Source of the DNA: Streptomyces sp. NBC_01485
GTDB taxonomy: Bacteria > Actinomycetota > Actinomycetes > Streptomycetales > Streptomycetaceae
NCBI RefSeq assembly: GCF_036227125.1
Contig: NZ_CP109435.1
Coordinates: 62,001-126,000 of the forward strand
Reading direction: 5' to 3'
DNA length: 64,000 bases
Below are positions 26,101 to 38,200 of this stretch, piece after piece. The notes beneath the pieces are model-generated. The model worked only from the letters and a program-made list of their open reading frames with translations, made no database searches and had not been told where the DNA came from. How positions within the stretch are numbered: position 1 is the first letter of the stretch; every line of letters starts with the position of its first letter. The translations under genes and the position numbers were made by a program.

Positions 26101-29100
26101 CACGCTCTCGATGCGCTCGACCGACAGGAAGCTGGGTTCGAGCCCGTGCCGGTCCGCGTAATCCACGTACTCGGCGATCAGCATTGGCAGGTAGGCCCGC
26201 GAGCCGACATAACTCCAGGCGAAGAGCGTGCCGTTCTGTCGCGAGAAGTTGAAGTACCCCTCGCGGTCCGCTCCCATGAACAGCAGCGGGGCGATGTCAC
26301 GGCCGGCCAGCCCGCCTTCCTTCGCCCAGCGCCGGTCGGCCTCCTCGACCGCCCGGGCCAGCTCCGGGTGGGTTGCCAGCAGGCGCTTGCGCACCACGAC
26401 GCAGTCGCCGCGCCGCGTACCGCCCGCGCCGGGAGCGAGCGCTGCGGTCTGTCCGGCCGGACGTGGCGCGAGGGCACCACCGGAGCCGGCCTCACGCAAC
26501 CGCTCGACCGTCAACGGGCCGTACTCGGTGAGCAGATGGGTGGCCAGCTCCGGGACGGTCGGCCGGTCGAACAGCAGGGTCTTGCGCTGGGCACCGAACC
26601 TTTTCTCCAGCACGCTGACGGTACGGAGCATGTCGAAGGACGTCAGTCCGTTGTCGGCGAACGCCCGGTCCGGGACGAGGGATCGCCCGGCGATGCCGGA
26701 GATCAGCTCGACGAGCAGTTCCTCGGTGTCCTTGCGGACATCGCCGGCCGCCGGGGCGTCGGTCGCCGCGGGAGCGGGAACAGGCGCGGGCGGAACGGCC
26801 GGGGCGGTTCGTACGGGCGCCGGCATGGGAGCAGATGGAGGAGTGGGACGAGTGGGCGCGGTCGCGGCGACGTCCGGTACCGGATCCGAGGCGGCGGGGG
26901 GTGGCACGGGAGCCGAGGCGGCAGGAGGTCCGGCGGTCGGTGTCTCGGGCGCCGGTTCGTCCTGAGCTGCGGCCACGATCGCGGTGAGCTGCTCGATGGT
27001 GTCGTAGTCGTACAGCTCCGAGGCCTTGAGGTCCAGGCCGTACTCGACGTTGAGACGGCGGGCCAGCTCCATCCGGAAGATGGAGTCCAGCCCCAGCGCG
27101 ACGAACGAACTGGTCGGTGAGATCGCCGACGGGTCCAGTTCGAGGACCTCCGCGAGGCTGCTGTGGATGAGCTCGGCCACCTCCCGGCGGGACGCCTCCC
27201 GCCGCGATACGGGTTCCGGGGCGGGTACGGCCACGGGTTCGGGCGCGGCAGGAGCAGCGGGAAGGGGCGTGGGCGCTGTCGTCGGCGTGAGTGTGATCAG
27301 TCCTCCCGACGGCCGGGCGGCCGGGGCCTTGCGCACCGGTTGCGGCAGCACGGACGAGGGCCCGCGTTCCGGGGCGGCCACCTCACGGCCCTCGGGCCCG
27401 GACTGCGCGGGGGTCGGGTCGGGCAGCCCCGCCTTGAACCAGTGCCTGACCCTGGTCCATGGGAAGCCGGGGAGCGGCACGCGCCCGGGTGACCGGCCGG
27501 ACCAGCGGGCCGCCCAGTCGACGGACGCTCCCGCGACCCAGGCCCGCGCCACCACCTCCGGCGCGTCGTGTTCGGTGACGGCCGGCGCGGACGGGGACGG
27601 CTTCGCGGCACTGCCCCGGTGGATGCCGGTACCCGACTCCTCACCCGCGGCCACGGCCGTCAACTGCTCCACGAGACGGTCCCGGCCGGAGGCGAGCAGG
27701 ACCAGCCGCTCGGTGTGACTCTCCCGCCCGGTCTGCAGGGTGTACGCGATCTGCCGCAGGTCCGCCCCGGTGTCCGAGCGGACCGCTGCGGCCAGATTGC
27801 GCGCGTACGCGCCGAGCGCCTCGGAACCGGGCGCGGACAGCGGGAACAGGAGGACCTCGTCGTCCTGTGCCAGGTTGTCCGGTGCCACGGTCCGCTCCTG
27901 GGGCCGGTACTCCTCCAGCACCACATGGGCGTTGGACCCGCCGAAGCCGAAGGAGCTGACGCCCGCCCGGCGGACGGTACGCCCGTCGGCGTCCACGGCA
28001 CCGGCCCACGGCCGGGTCTCGGCGTTGATGAACAACGGCGTGCCGTCCAGCCGGAGATACGGATTGGGCTCGGTGAAGTGCAGGGGCGGCGGCAGCTCAC
28101 GGTGTTTGAGGCACAGCAGGGTCTTCAGCACACCCGCGATGCCCGATGCGGCCTCCAGATGGCCGATGTTGGTCTTCACCGCCCCGAGGGCTATGTGCGG
28201 CTCGGCCGCCCCCGGCAGGCCCGCCTCGGCGTACAGGTGCTCGAACGCGCGCTTGAGACCCTCGATCTCCACCGGGTCCCCCAGGGCGGTCCCGGTGCCG
28301 TGGGTCTCGATGTACGTCACGGTGTCCGGTGAGACGTCGGCCCGGGTCCAGGCCCGGATCAGGACGTCGGCCTGCGCCTCGGGGTTGGGGGCGGTCAGCG
28401 AGCTCGATCGCCCGCCGTGGTTGACCGCACTGGCCCGGATCACTCCGTGGATGTGGTCGCCGTCGGCCTGCGCCCGGTCGAGCCGCTTCAGCAGCACCGC
28501 ACCGGCGCCCTCGCCCCGGACGTAGCCGTCGGCCGATTTGTCGAAGGTCTTGCACCGGCCGTCGGGACTGAGCATCCCGGACTTGCCGAACGCCACGAAC
28601 AGTCCAGGGCTCAGAGTGACGTTGACTCCGCCCGCGATGGCGGTGTCGCAGTCCCCGTCCAGGATCGCCCGCGCGGCCCGGTGGATCGCCACCAAGGCGC
28701 TGGAGCACGCGGTGTCCACCGCCTCGCTGGGGCCCCGAAGATCGAGCAGCCGGGACACCCTGTTGGCCAGGATGCAGTGCGAGAGGCCGGTCGCGCTGTG
28801 CGCCTGGACATCGACGTGGTGCCTGCGCTGCAGATCGTCGTAGTCCGAGGTGGAGACGCCGGCGAAGAGTCCGGTCGCCGTTCCGGCCAGGGCGGAGGGC
28901 CGGTAACCGGCGTCCTCCACCGCTCGCCAGGACGCCTCCAGGAAGAGCCGCTGCTGTGGGTCCATCAGCGCGGCCTCGGCCGCGGAGATCCCGAAGAACG
29001 CCGCGTCGAAGTCGGCGATCCGGTCCAGGAATCCGCCGCGCAGTTCGCCGGTGAGGCCGGTGAGCTGGAGGTCCCGCAGATCGGTCCGGTCGTCGGGCAC

Positions 29101-29211
29101 CGGCCCGACGAGGTCGTCCCCGGCGGCGAGGTGGCGCCAGAAGGCTTCCGTGTCGGGGGACTTCGGCATGATGCCTGCCATCCCGATCACGGCGATCGGC
29201 GCCGGTCCGTA
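23137..29211 (-). other. Module 9: KS-ACP-ACP-DUF-SH-TE (sulfur insertion and release)
   Basis: KS 5183-5620 (Cys5351), tandem carriers with Ser5892 and Ser6040 separated by a Pro/Ala-rich linker, DUF domain 6110-6455 (GNAT-like fold, DUF2156 flavour), SH domain 6500-6890 and thioesterase 6955-7206. The SH domain resembles tryptophanase/tyrosine phenol-lyase; Lys6733 in GLSKDFG is the PLP lysine candidate. In leinamycin the DUF-SH pair transfers sulfur from cysteine to the chain. The thioesterase has Ser7039 in GASFGG and a His in GAGHFP. Confidence 0.9.
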
Positions 29212-32200
29212 CGAGCGGCCCGGCTCGGCGGCGACGGCCACCGGCCGCGGGTCCGCAGCCTCGCGCCGTACGTCGTCGGTTGTCGGATGCCCTGTTGCCG
29301 GGGCCGGTACCGGTGTCGGAAGCGGTCGCGGGGCTGTCGATGCGCCGTGGTTCTCACAGAGGTGGCGCGCGAAGATCTCCAGGGTGGGGCACTCGAAGAG
29401 GACGGTCGGCAGCAGGTCCAGGCCGTACGCCTGGTTGACCTCGACCGTCAGCTCGGTGAGGGAGATCGAGTCGAACCCCGAGTCGAGGAGTTCCGCCGAC
29501 ATGTCGACGTCACTCTCGTCGACCAGCAGGAAGCCGGCGGCGAACCGGCGCAGGTCCTGCTCCACCCTGATGGCCAGGTCCGGCTCCGGCTCCGGCTCCG
29601 GTGTGTACGGGGCGGCCGGGGTCTCCGCGGTTCCCGCGGTCTCCGCGTCCTCCTGTACGGACCCGGCGAAGGAACCGGCGACGGCCTCGCCGACGGACGG
29701 GGCGACGGGCTCCATGTCAGCCGTGGCCGAGGCCGCGCCCTCGACCGCCAGCAGGACCGGGTCCTGGCCCGCCAGTGCCCGGCAGAACACCCGCAGACCG
29801 GTCTCGGTGCTCATGGGCAGCATGTTCCAGCGCTGCGCGAACAGCCGAAGCGTGCCCTCGTCCACCGTCATCCCCCCGTCGCGCCAGAGCGGCCAGCCGA
29901 TCGAGACGGTGCGGCCCTGCCGGCGGCCCTCGGCCCGTTCCCGCTCGCGGTTCTCGGCGAACCGGTTCAGGAATCCGTTGGCGAAGGCGTAGTCGGTCTG
30001 CCCCCGGTTGCCGACCTCGCCGGTCAGCGAGGAGAAGACCACGAAGAAGTCGAGCGACCGGCCGCCGACGGCCTCGTCCACGTGCATGACCGCCAGCTTG
30101 GGGCCGAGTACCGTCTCCACCTCGGGTCGGTCCTTGGCCGTGGCCAGGCCGTCCCGGACGGTGCCGGCGGCGTGGACGATCCCGTGCAGCGCGCCGTACA
30201 GCTCGATGGTCTCCTCCACCAGGAGCCGGGTCTGCTCCGGGTCGGTGACGTCGGCCCGTTCCCAGTGCACCGTGACGCCGTTGCCGGCGAGTGCGTCGAG
30301 ACGGCGGCGGGCTTGCGGATCAGGGCCGTTCCTGCTGACCAGCACGAGGTTCAGCGGGCGGCCGTGGAGGGCCATGAACTCGGCGAGGTGCAGTCCGAGA
30401 GCGCCGGTGCCTCCGGTGATCAGATAGGTGCCGCCGGGCCTCAGCCCGATCTCCGCGGCGTCACCGGCGCCCGCCGGCACGACCGGTGCCAGCTCCCGGC
30501 GGCGGCGGACGCCGTCGCCGTAGCCGGCCTCCACCACACCCGTGTGCGCACCCATGAGTTCGGCGATGGTGCGGTCCGCGGCGGTCTCGGCGGAGGCGTC
30601 CGGTCCGAGCGCCACACCGACGGCGGAGAACCGGCTGTTCTCCAGTGCGAGGGTACGCAGCACGGCGATCACGGCGGTGTCCTGCGGCCGGGATGCCAGA
30701 AGGCTTCCCCGGTGGGTGAAGACCACCCGCAGGGGCGTGCTGCCTCCGGCCTTCAGCAGGGCGGCCGTCGACCAGAGCAGCGGGTAGAAGCCGGTTTCGA
30801 GTCCGAGGGCGACGCTACGGGCGTCGAACGGGCCCGTCGGATCGCCGTTGACGGCGTGCACCAGCGCCTGCGGGAGCGGTCCGTCGGCCGCAAGTTCCGC
30901 TACCAGCCGGACGTGGTCGGCCCGGACACCGGGCGCGATCACGTAGCGGTCCGTCCCGGTCCGTGCGAATCCGGCACCGGGCCGGACGAGTACGCCGCGT
31001 ATCCCTCGGTCGGCGAACCGGCGCAGCAGTGTCTCGCCGGCCCCGGCTTCGGTGGCGAACACCAGCACGCTGTCCGGAGGTCCGCCGCTGTCGTCGAGCG
31101 GCGCGGCCTCCCAGACCGGGCGCAGGTAGCGGCATTCGGTGGCCGGGGCCGTCTCGGCGGGCGTCGCCGCGGGGACCCCCGGCTCCGGAAGGGGCGAGTC
31201 GACCGACAGCCAGTGGCTGCCGCGCTCGAACGGGTACGGCGGCAACTGGACGCGCCGGGGGTGAGGCGATGGCCACCATGCACGCCAGTCCACCGGTACA
31301 CCGGCAGTCCAGATCCTGGCGAGCTTGGCCCACTGCCGCCTGGCCAGCAGCGAGTCCACGAAGGCCGCCCCGTCCTCGTCGGCGAGCAGCGCGCGACTGC
31401 CCTCGTCGGCCCCGGCCGTCCCGGCCGTCACCTGCGGGCGGTTCTCGCCCCGGGCGAAGGCCCGCAGGGCGTCGGCCAGTTCGGCGGTGCTCCCGGCGAG
31501 GACGGCGAGCCGCTCGGCCATCTCACGGCGCCCCACCTGGCTGGTGTAGGCCAGCCCGGCCAGCGGGCGGCCCGCACCGCCGGGTGACTCCAGCAGCTCC
31601 GCGACGCTCTCGGCATACCGGAGCAGTTGGTCCCGGGTGCGTGCGGTGAGCAGGAAGAGGTGCCGTTCCTCGGGGTGCTCGGCGGCTGCGCCGTGGGCGG
31701 CCGGTCGCACGTACTCCTCCAGTACGACGTGCGCGTTCGCCCCGCCCGCGCCGAAGGCGCTGACGCCCGCCCGGCGGGGCAGTTCGGTCCCCGTCCGGGA
31801 GTCCAGTGGGCGCGGCCAGTCGGCGGCCGTGGTCGGCGGGTAGAAGGGCGATCCGTCGAATCCGATCTTCGGGTTGGGTTTTTCGAAGTTCACACAGCGG
31901 GTGATCCGGCCGTGCTTGAGCTGGAGCAGGGTGCGGGTCAGACCGGCGATGCCCGCTGCGCCCTCCAGGTGGCCGATGTTGGCCTTGACCGAGGAGACCG
32001 CGCATCGCTCGGGCGCGGCGCCGATCTCTTCGAAGGCCCGGGTGAGACTGGCGATCTCGATCGGATCGCCCAGTCCGGTGCCGGTGCCGTGGGCCTCCAG
32101 GTAGCCGATGGTGCGCGGGTCGACACCCGAGTTCCGCAGCGCCCTTGCGATCAGGGTGGACTGCGCCGCGGGGTTGGGGACGGTGTAACCGCCGGTCCTG

Positions 32201-35200
32201 CCACCGGCGTTGACCGCGGTGCCCTTGATGACCGCGATGATCTCGTCGTCGTCGGCCACCGCGTCGGCCAGCGGTTTCAGCAGAACGGCGCCGACTCCCT
32301 CGCCGGGGACGAACCCGTCGGCCCGCTCGTCGAACACCTTGCAGGCGCCGTCCTGCGCCAGCATGTTGAGCGAGGAGAGCGCGACGTGGTGCGAGGGGTG
32401 CAGGATCAGGTTGACCCCTCCCGCGACGGCCATCCGGCATTCGCCGCGGCGCAGGCTCTCCACGGCCAGGTGGACCGCGGTCAGCGAGGAGGAGCAGGCG
32501 GAGTCGACGGCGAAGCTGGGGCCCTGCAGATCGAAGTGGTACGAGACCCGGTTGGCCACCGACCAGTAGGCGGAGTGCGCGCCGGCGAGCCTGCCCTGCG
32601 CCCAGCCGGCGGCGGCGAGCCGTCCGTAGGAGCCGTACATGATGCCCGCGAAGACGCCGGTCATCGGCTCGTGGGTGTGCTCGCCCAGGTAGCCGGACTG
32701 ATCGAGGAGGTCCCAGCAGGTCTCGAGGAAGAGGCGCTCCTGAGGGTCGATGTCGGCGGCGTCCCGGGGCAGGATGTTGAAGAACGCGGGGTCGAAGCGG
32801 TCGATCCCGTCGAGGAATCCGCCCCAGCGGCTGTAGGTGCGGTTGCGCCTGCCGGGCTGCGGATCGAAGTGCGTGCGCCAGTCCCAGCGGTCCGACGGCA
32901 CCTCGGTGACACTGGTCCTGCCCTCCGACAGGTTGTTCCAGAAGGCGTCCAGGTCGGGTGCTCCGGGGTACCGGCCGCTGACGCCGATCACCGCGATGTC
33001 GGCGTTCCGCGGCCGGTCCGCGGGCCGTCGGTCCGGCTCGCGCACCGGGGACGGCACCGCGGTTGCTTCGCGGACGTCCGGATGCCGGGTCGCGGTGACC
33101 GGGGCACCCAGCAGCGCGGTGAGCTGTCGCGCACGCTCCTGCCTCAGATGGTCGGCCAGCAGGCTGATCGTCAGATGCTCGAAGAGCAGGGTGGCGGGCA
33201 GCGCCCCCAGATCCGTTTCCAGGCGGGAGACGATGTTCTGGCTGACCAGCGAGTCGACCCCGAAGGTCTCGAAGGTGGCGTGGTCGTCCAGCTCGGCGGG
33301 CTCGAACTTCAGCACCTCGGCGAAGACCTGCCGTATGTACGAACGGACCGCCTCGGCGGGGACCACGGGGTTCTGCTCGGCCGTCACCATCGCCTTGCGC
33401 TCTCCCATCAGCAGACACTGTTCGAGCTCGTTCTCGGGTGTCCCCGGTATCCCCCGGGCCCCGGTCACCCGGAAGCCGGCGGAGTCCAGGGCGCGGCGCC
33501 ACTGGGCGGGGCTCAGCAGTGCCGAGTGGGGCAGCCTGTGCTCCGGGTCCCCGAAGCGCCACCACCCTTCGGTCAGGCCGAACGTGAGGGTGACGAACTC
33601 GGAGGAGCGCGTCACCTCGTTGACGTACAGCAGGCCCTCGGGCCCCAGCAGCGCGCCGACGTGCCGCAGGGTGCGGGCTATGTCGGTCGTCGCGTGCAGG
33701 ACGTTGGTCGCCAGCACGATGTCCGCCGAGCCGGGTTCGAAGCCCTGGGCCGCAGGGTCGCGTTCGATGTCGAGCAGTCCGAAGGACACGTGCGGATACC
33801 GCTCCGCGAAGGCCGACTCGCCATGGCTCAGGAACGCGGGCGAGATGTCGGTGTACCGATAGGCCACCGGCAGGCCGGCCTCGGCGCAGGCCTCGAGTAC
33901 GAAGCGGGCTCCGGAGCCCGTTCCGGCTCCGATCTCCACGATCCGCACCGGTCGGTCGCGTGAGCCGGTGAGCAGGCGAACGGAGCGGACGGTCTCCTCG
34001 GCCAGCCGTCGATTGAAGAAGTCGGTGCCCGGCTGGCCGGCGTAGACCGGCTCGACCAGCGCCATCGAACCCTTGGGGAACAGGATGTCGGTGGCCGGAA
34101 CGCGGCCCGCGAGGATGCCGGGCAGGCCCCGGACGCACGCCTCGAGGAGCAGCACGTGCGGCGCCATGCCCGGATGCCGTGCCAGGAACTCCCCGACGGG
34201 CAGCCGGGGCGGATCGGACAGGGCCGGGGTGAGGACCACGGACCCGTCCGGCGCGACGGTGGCCGCTCCAGCGCGTTCCAGCACGCCGAGCACGGCCGGA
34301 AGCAGTTGCCGCAGCCTGCCGGACACGCCGAGCGCCGCGGACAGTTCGCCGGGAGTGACCCGGCTGCCGGGCGGCGGGAGTGCGGACAGCCCGGCGAACT
34401 CCGAGCGCAGCAGGTCGGCGGCCACCGTGTCCAGGGCCGCGAACCCCTCCCTGGCCCGGGCGAGCACCTCGGGCGCCGTTTCGGCTTCGATACCCGGGCC
34501 GCGCCCAGCGGTCGGGGCTTCCCGGCGTTCGGCCGGTGTCCGGACGCCCACCCGTGCGAGTCCCTCGGGCCCGGCGCTGATGACCATCGCCTGCGGCACG
34601 CCCGACACGAGCACCTGCTCCAGCGCGGCGAGTCCCTCGGCAGGGTCGATGGACGTCACCCCGTGCGCGGCCAGGCGCCTCTCGTAGTCCGCCTGCGCCA
34701 CCACGCCGACGCTGCCCCAGTAGCCCCAGTTGACGACCTGGACCGGGTAGGGCGACGAGGCGTCCAGATACCGCGCGTAGGAGTCCTGGAAGGTGCTGGC
34801 CGCCGCGTAGTTGCCCTGTCCCGCGGCCTGGGTGAAGGAGACCGCTGACGAGAACATCACCAGGAAGTCCAGGGAGTCCTCGCACAGCGCCCCCGCGAAG
34901 GCCGCGCTGCCGGCCACCTTGGGGGCGAGCACGGCGCGCAGGGTCTCCTCGTCCATGTGGAGCAGGGAACGGTCGCGCAGATCGAGGGCGGCGTGCACCG
35001 CGCCGTTCAGTGCGCCCCAGCGTTCGCGGGCGGCTGCCACCGCCTGCCGGATCCCGTCCGGGTCCGTGGCGTCGGCGCGGAGGTAGACCGCCTCGCCGCC
35101 CAGCTCCGCGATCTCCCGCAGCGCCGTGTCGATCGAGGCGTCCTGCGGCCTGCGTCCGATGAGCGCGATCCTGGCCCCCACGGTACGGGCCAGGTGACGG

Positions 35201-38200
35201 CTCAGGGTCAGTCCGAGGCCCCCGGCGCCGCCGAGGATCACGTACGCTCCCCTGTCCCGCCAGGGCGAGGCCCCGGTCGGTGCCCCGCCGCCCGGCCGGG
35301 TGGCGGGTACCAGCACACGGACCAGCCGCCGGTCGCCGCGCAGCGCCACGAGAGGTTCCGCGGCCGTCTCCTGCTCGACCGACGCGGCCAGACGCCGCGG
35401 GTCGGCCGGACCGGTGCCCACGTCCAGGCAGCCGACCGACCAACGGGGGAACTCCGCGGCTGCCGTCGCGCACAGGCCCGGCACACCGGCGGCGTGCGGC
35501 TGCACCGTCTCGCCGTCCCCGACCGCCACGGCACCGGCCACCACCGCCTTCAGGACGAGGTCCCGGTGGGCGCCGCCGACCGCGAGCAGCCCCTGGACGA
35601 CCCGCAGGAGCACCGGCACGCTCGGGTCGTCCTGCGGCGGGTACGAAGGTGCCGGGTCGGTGAGGAAGTACACGACATCCGGTACACCGGCCGGCACTTC
35701 GGGGCCGGAACCGGCGGTGTCGTAGCGGATCGCGACCGCGTCGTCGTCGAGGTGCCGGGCCAGCAGAGCCGCCGCGAGGTCGCCGGCGGCGGCGGGGTGC
35801 CAGACCGCCACCCGTCGACGGACGCTGTGTGCGGCGGGCTGTGGGGTGTCCTGCTCCTGCCACTGCGGCACATAGACGAGTCCGGCCGGATCGTGCCGGG
35901 ATGTGCGGGGGCGGAGCGAGACGCCGTCGAGGTGGGCGCGGATCCCGCCGTCGTCGTCGACCAGCGTCACGCCGAAGGAGTGCTCGCCCGTGCGCCGGAC
36001 GTAGGAGTGGCGGGCGGGTGCAGGGTCCCCGAACACGGTGAGGGCGTCCACCGCGAACGGCAGGCGAGCCCGTTCGCCGTCCGCGCGCAGCAGCGGTGCG
36101 AGCGTCTGGAGAGCGGCGTCGAGCAGGAAGGTGAGGGAGGTCCAGGCCGGTGCGGCGGGGGCCCCGCCCGCGGCGGGCGGACTCAGTGTGCCCAGCGCCT
36201 CGCCGTCGTGGGCGAGCACCTGCTCCAGCCGGCGGAACGCGGGGCCGTAGGCCAGTCCGGACTTCCGCAGCGCCTCGTAGAGTTCGGAGCCGGAGAGCCG
36301 CTCGGTACACCGTCCGGCGATCCGGGCGAGGTCGACGGTCCGGTCGGCGCTCTCGGCCTCGTCGGCGCTCAGAGCAGCGAACCGCCCCCTCATGTACGGG
36401 CCTTCGTCGTCCCCGTCCGCGGTGAGCCGGAACGACCATCCCTCGGGCTCCCGTTCGTACGACAGCCGGACCGACCGTGGTCGGGACAGGTCGCACGTAC
36501 GCAGCCACCGGACGGCGGACAGCCGGTACGGGGCCGTCACCCCCTGGTCCGCGGCGGCCTCCAGAGCCAGGGCCAGGCCCGCGGCGCCGGGCAGTACCGG
36601 CACACCCGCCACGACGTGGTCGGAGGCGACCGGGTCCTGCGGTCGGATGGCATGGGCCGCCTGTGTCCCGACGGGTGCGGCGGTCACTGCCGGGGCCGTG
36701 GTGGTACCGGTCCAATAGCGCTCCCGCGCGAACGGATACGTCGGGAGGGGGATCCGGCGTCCGCCCCGGATGTGCGGGGTCCAGTCGGGCAGTTCGCCCC
36801 GCTCGTACGCCGCCGCCGCCTCCTCCAGTACGTCGTCCGGGGCGGCCGTGCGGGCGGGCGGCCGGCCGGAGGCCAGGGCGCGCAGTTGTGCGACGAGTTC
36901 TGTCCGGTCGCCCGCGATCAGGAGGGCGCGCACCGCGAGGTGGGTGCGACCGACGGCGCAGGTGTAGGCGATGTCGACCAGTTCCGGGCCGGACTCGGTG
37001 TCCACCGCATCGGCGAGTGCCGCCGCGACGGCGGTCAGGGCCTCGGGCGTGCGCGCCGACAGCGGCACCGGCCGAAGTGTCCGGCCGGGCTCCGTGGTCG
37101 CGGCCTCACGGGCCGGTGGTTCGGCCACCACGAGATGGCAGTTGGTGCCGCTGAAGCCGAAGCTGCTGACGGTGGCAATCCTGGCTCTGCTCGGACCTGG
37201 TTGCCACGGCGACAGCTCGCGGACCACGTAGAGCGGGCTGTCCGTCAGCTCGAGTTTCGGGTTGGGCGTCCCGAAGCCGGGGAGCGGAGGCAACTGCCGG
37301 TGGCGCAGCGCCAGGATCACCTTGAGCAGGCCCGCGATGCCGGCCGCCGACGTGGTGTGCCCGATGTTGGCCTTGACGGAGCCCAGGCCGCAGAACCCGC
37401 GCTCCGGGGCCCGGCCGAGTACCTGGTTGAGCGACTTCACCTCGATCGGATCGCCGAGGTGGGTGGCGGTGCCGTGCGCCTCGGCGTAGCCGATGTCGCC
37501 TGGTTTGACGCCGCCGCGCTCGTGCACCGTCTGGAGCAGTTCCGTCTGTGAGGCCGCGCTCGGAGCCGTGATTCCGTTGGTGCGTCCGTCGCCGTTGACC
37601 CCACTGCTCCTGATGACCGCGTGGATGTGGTCGCCATCGGCCTGCGCCCGGCGCAGGCTCTTGAGGACGACCACGCCGACGCCCTCGCCGAGCACGATCC
37701 CGTCCGCGCCGGCATCGAACGGTGTGGACCGGCCTGTCGGCGAGAGCATCCCCGCCTTGCTCGTCCACAACTGCATCTGCGGGGTCGTCATCAGCGCCAC
37801 TCCCCCGGCCAGCGCCATCTCGCAGTCGCCGCTCCTGACCGCCTCGGCCGCCAGGTGGACGGCGGTCAGCGAGGAGGAGCAGGCGGTGTCGACGGTCATC
37901 GTGGGACCGCTGAGATCGAGCAGGTAGGCGATACGGGCCGCGAGGATGGCCATGTTGGTACCGAGGAACGCCTGCCCCGTGTCGGCCTGCCCGGCCTCGC
38001 GCAGCAACTGGTGGTAGTCGCCGCCGCTGGCTCCCACGTACACGCCGCATCGGCGCCGGGCACCGGGCACCGCGTAGCCCGCGTCCTCCAGTGCCCTCCA
38101 GGCCTGTTGCAGGAACTGCCGCTGCTGCGGGTCCATCGCCTCGGCCTCCATCGGCGACAGCTGGAAGAACCGCGGGTCGAAGGTGTCGAGGTCCGCGAGC

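Noticed and set aside
23119..27120. Very long open frame on the plus strand opposite the LnmJ-like gene
   Set aside because: GC-rich codon bias in the minus-strand gene keeps the reverse frame open; its protein is Gly/Arg/Asp-rich with no domain. The same holds for the long plus-strand frames at 28417-31587, 31627-33963, 34957-37551, 44868-49625 and 54396-58445.
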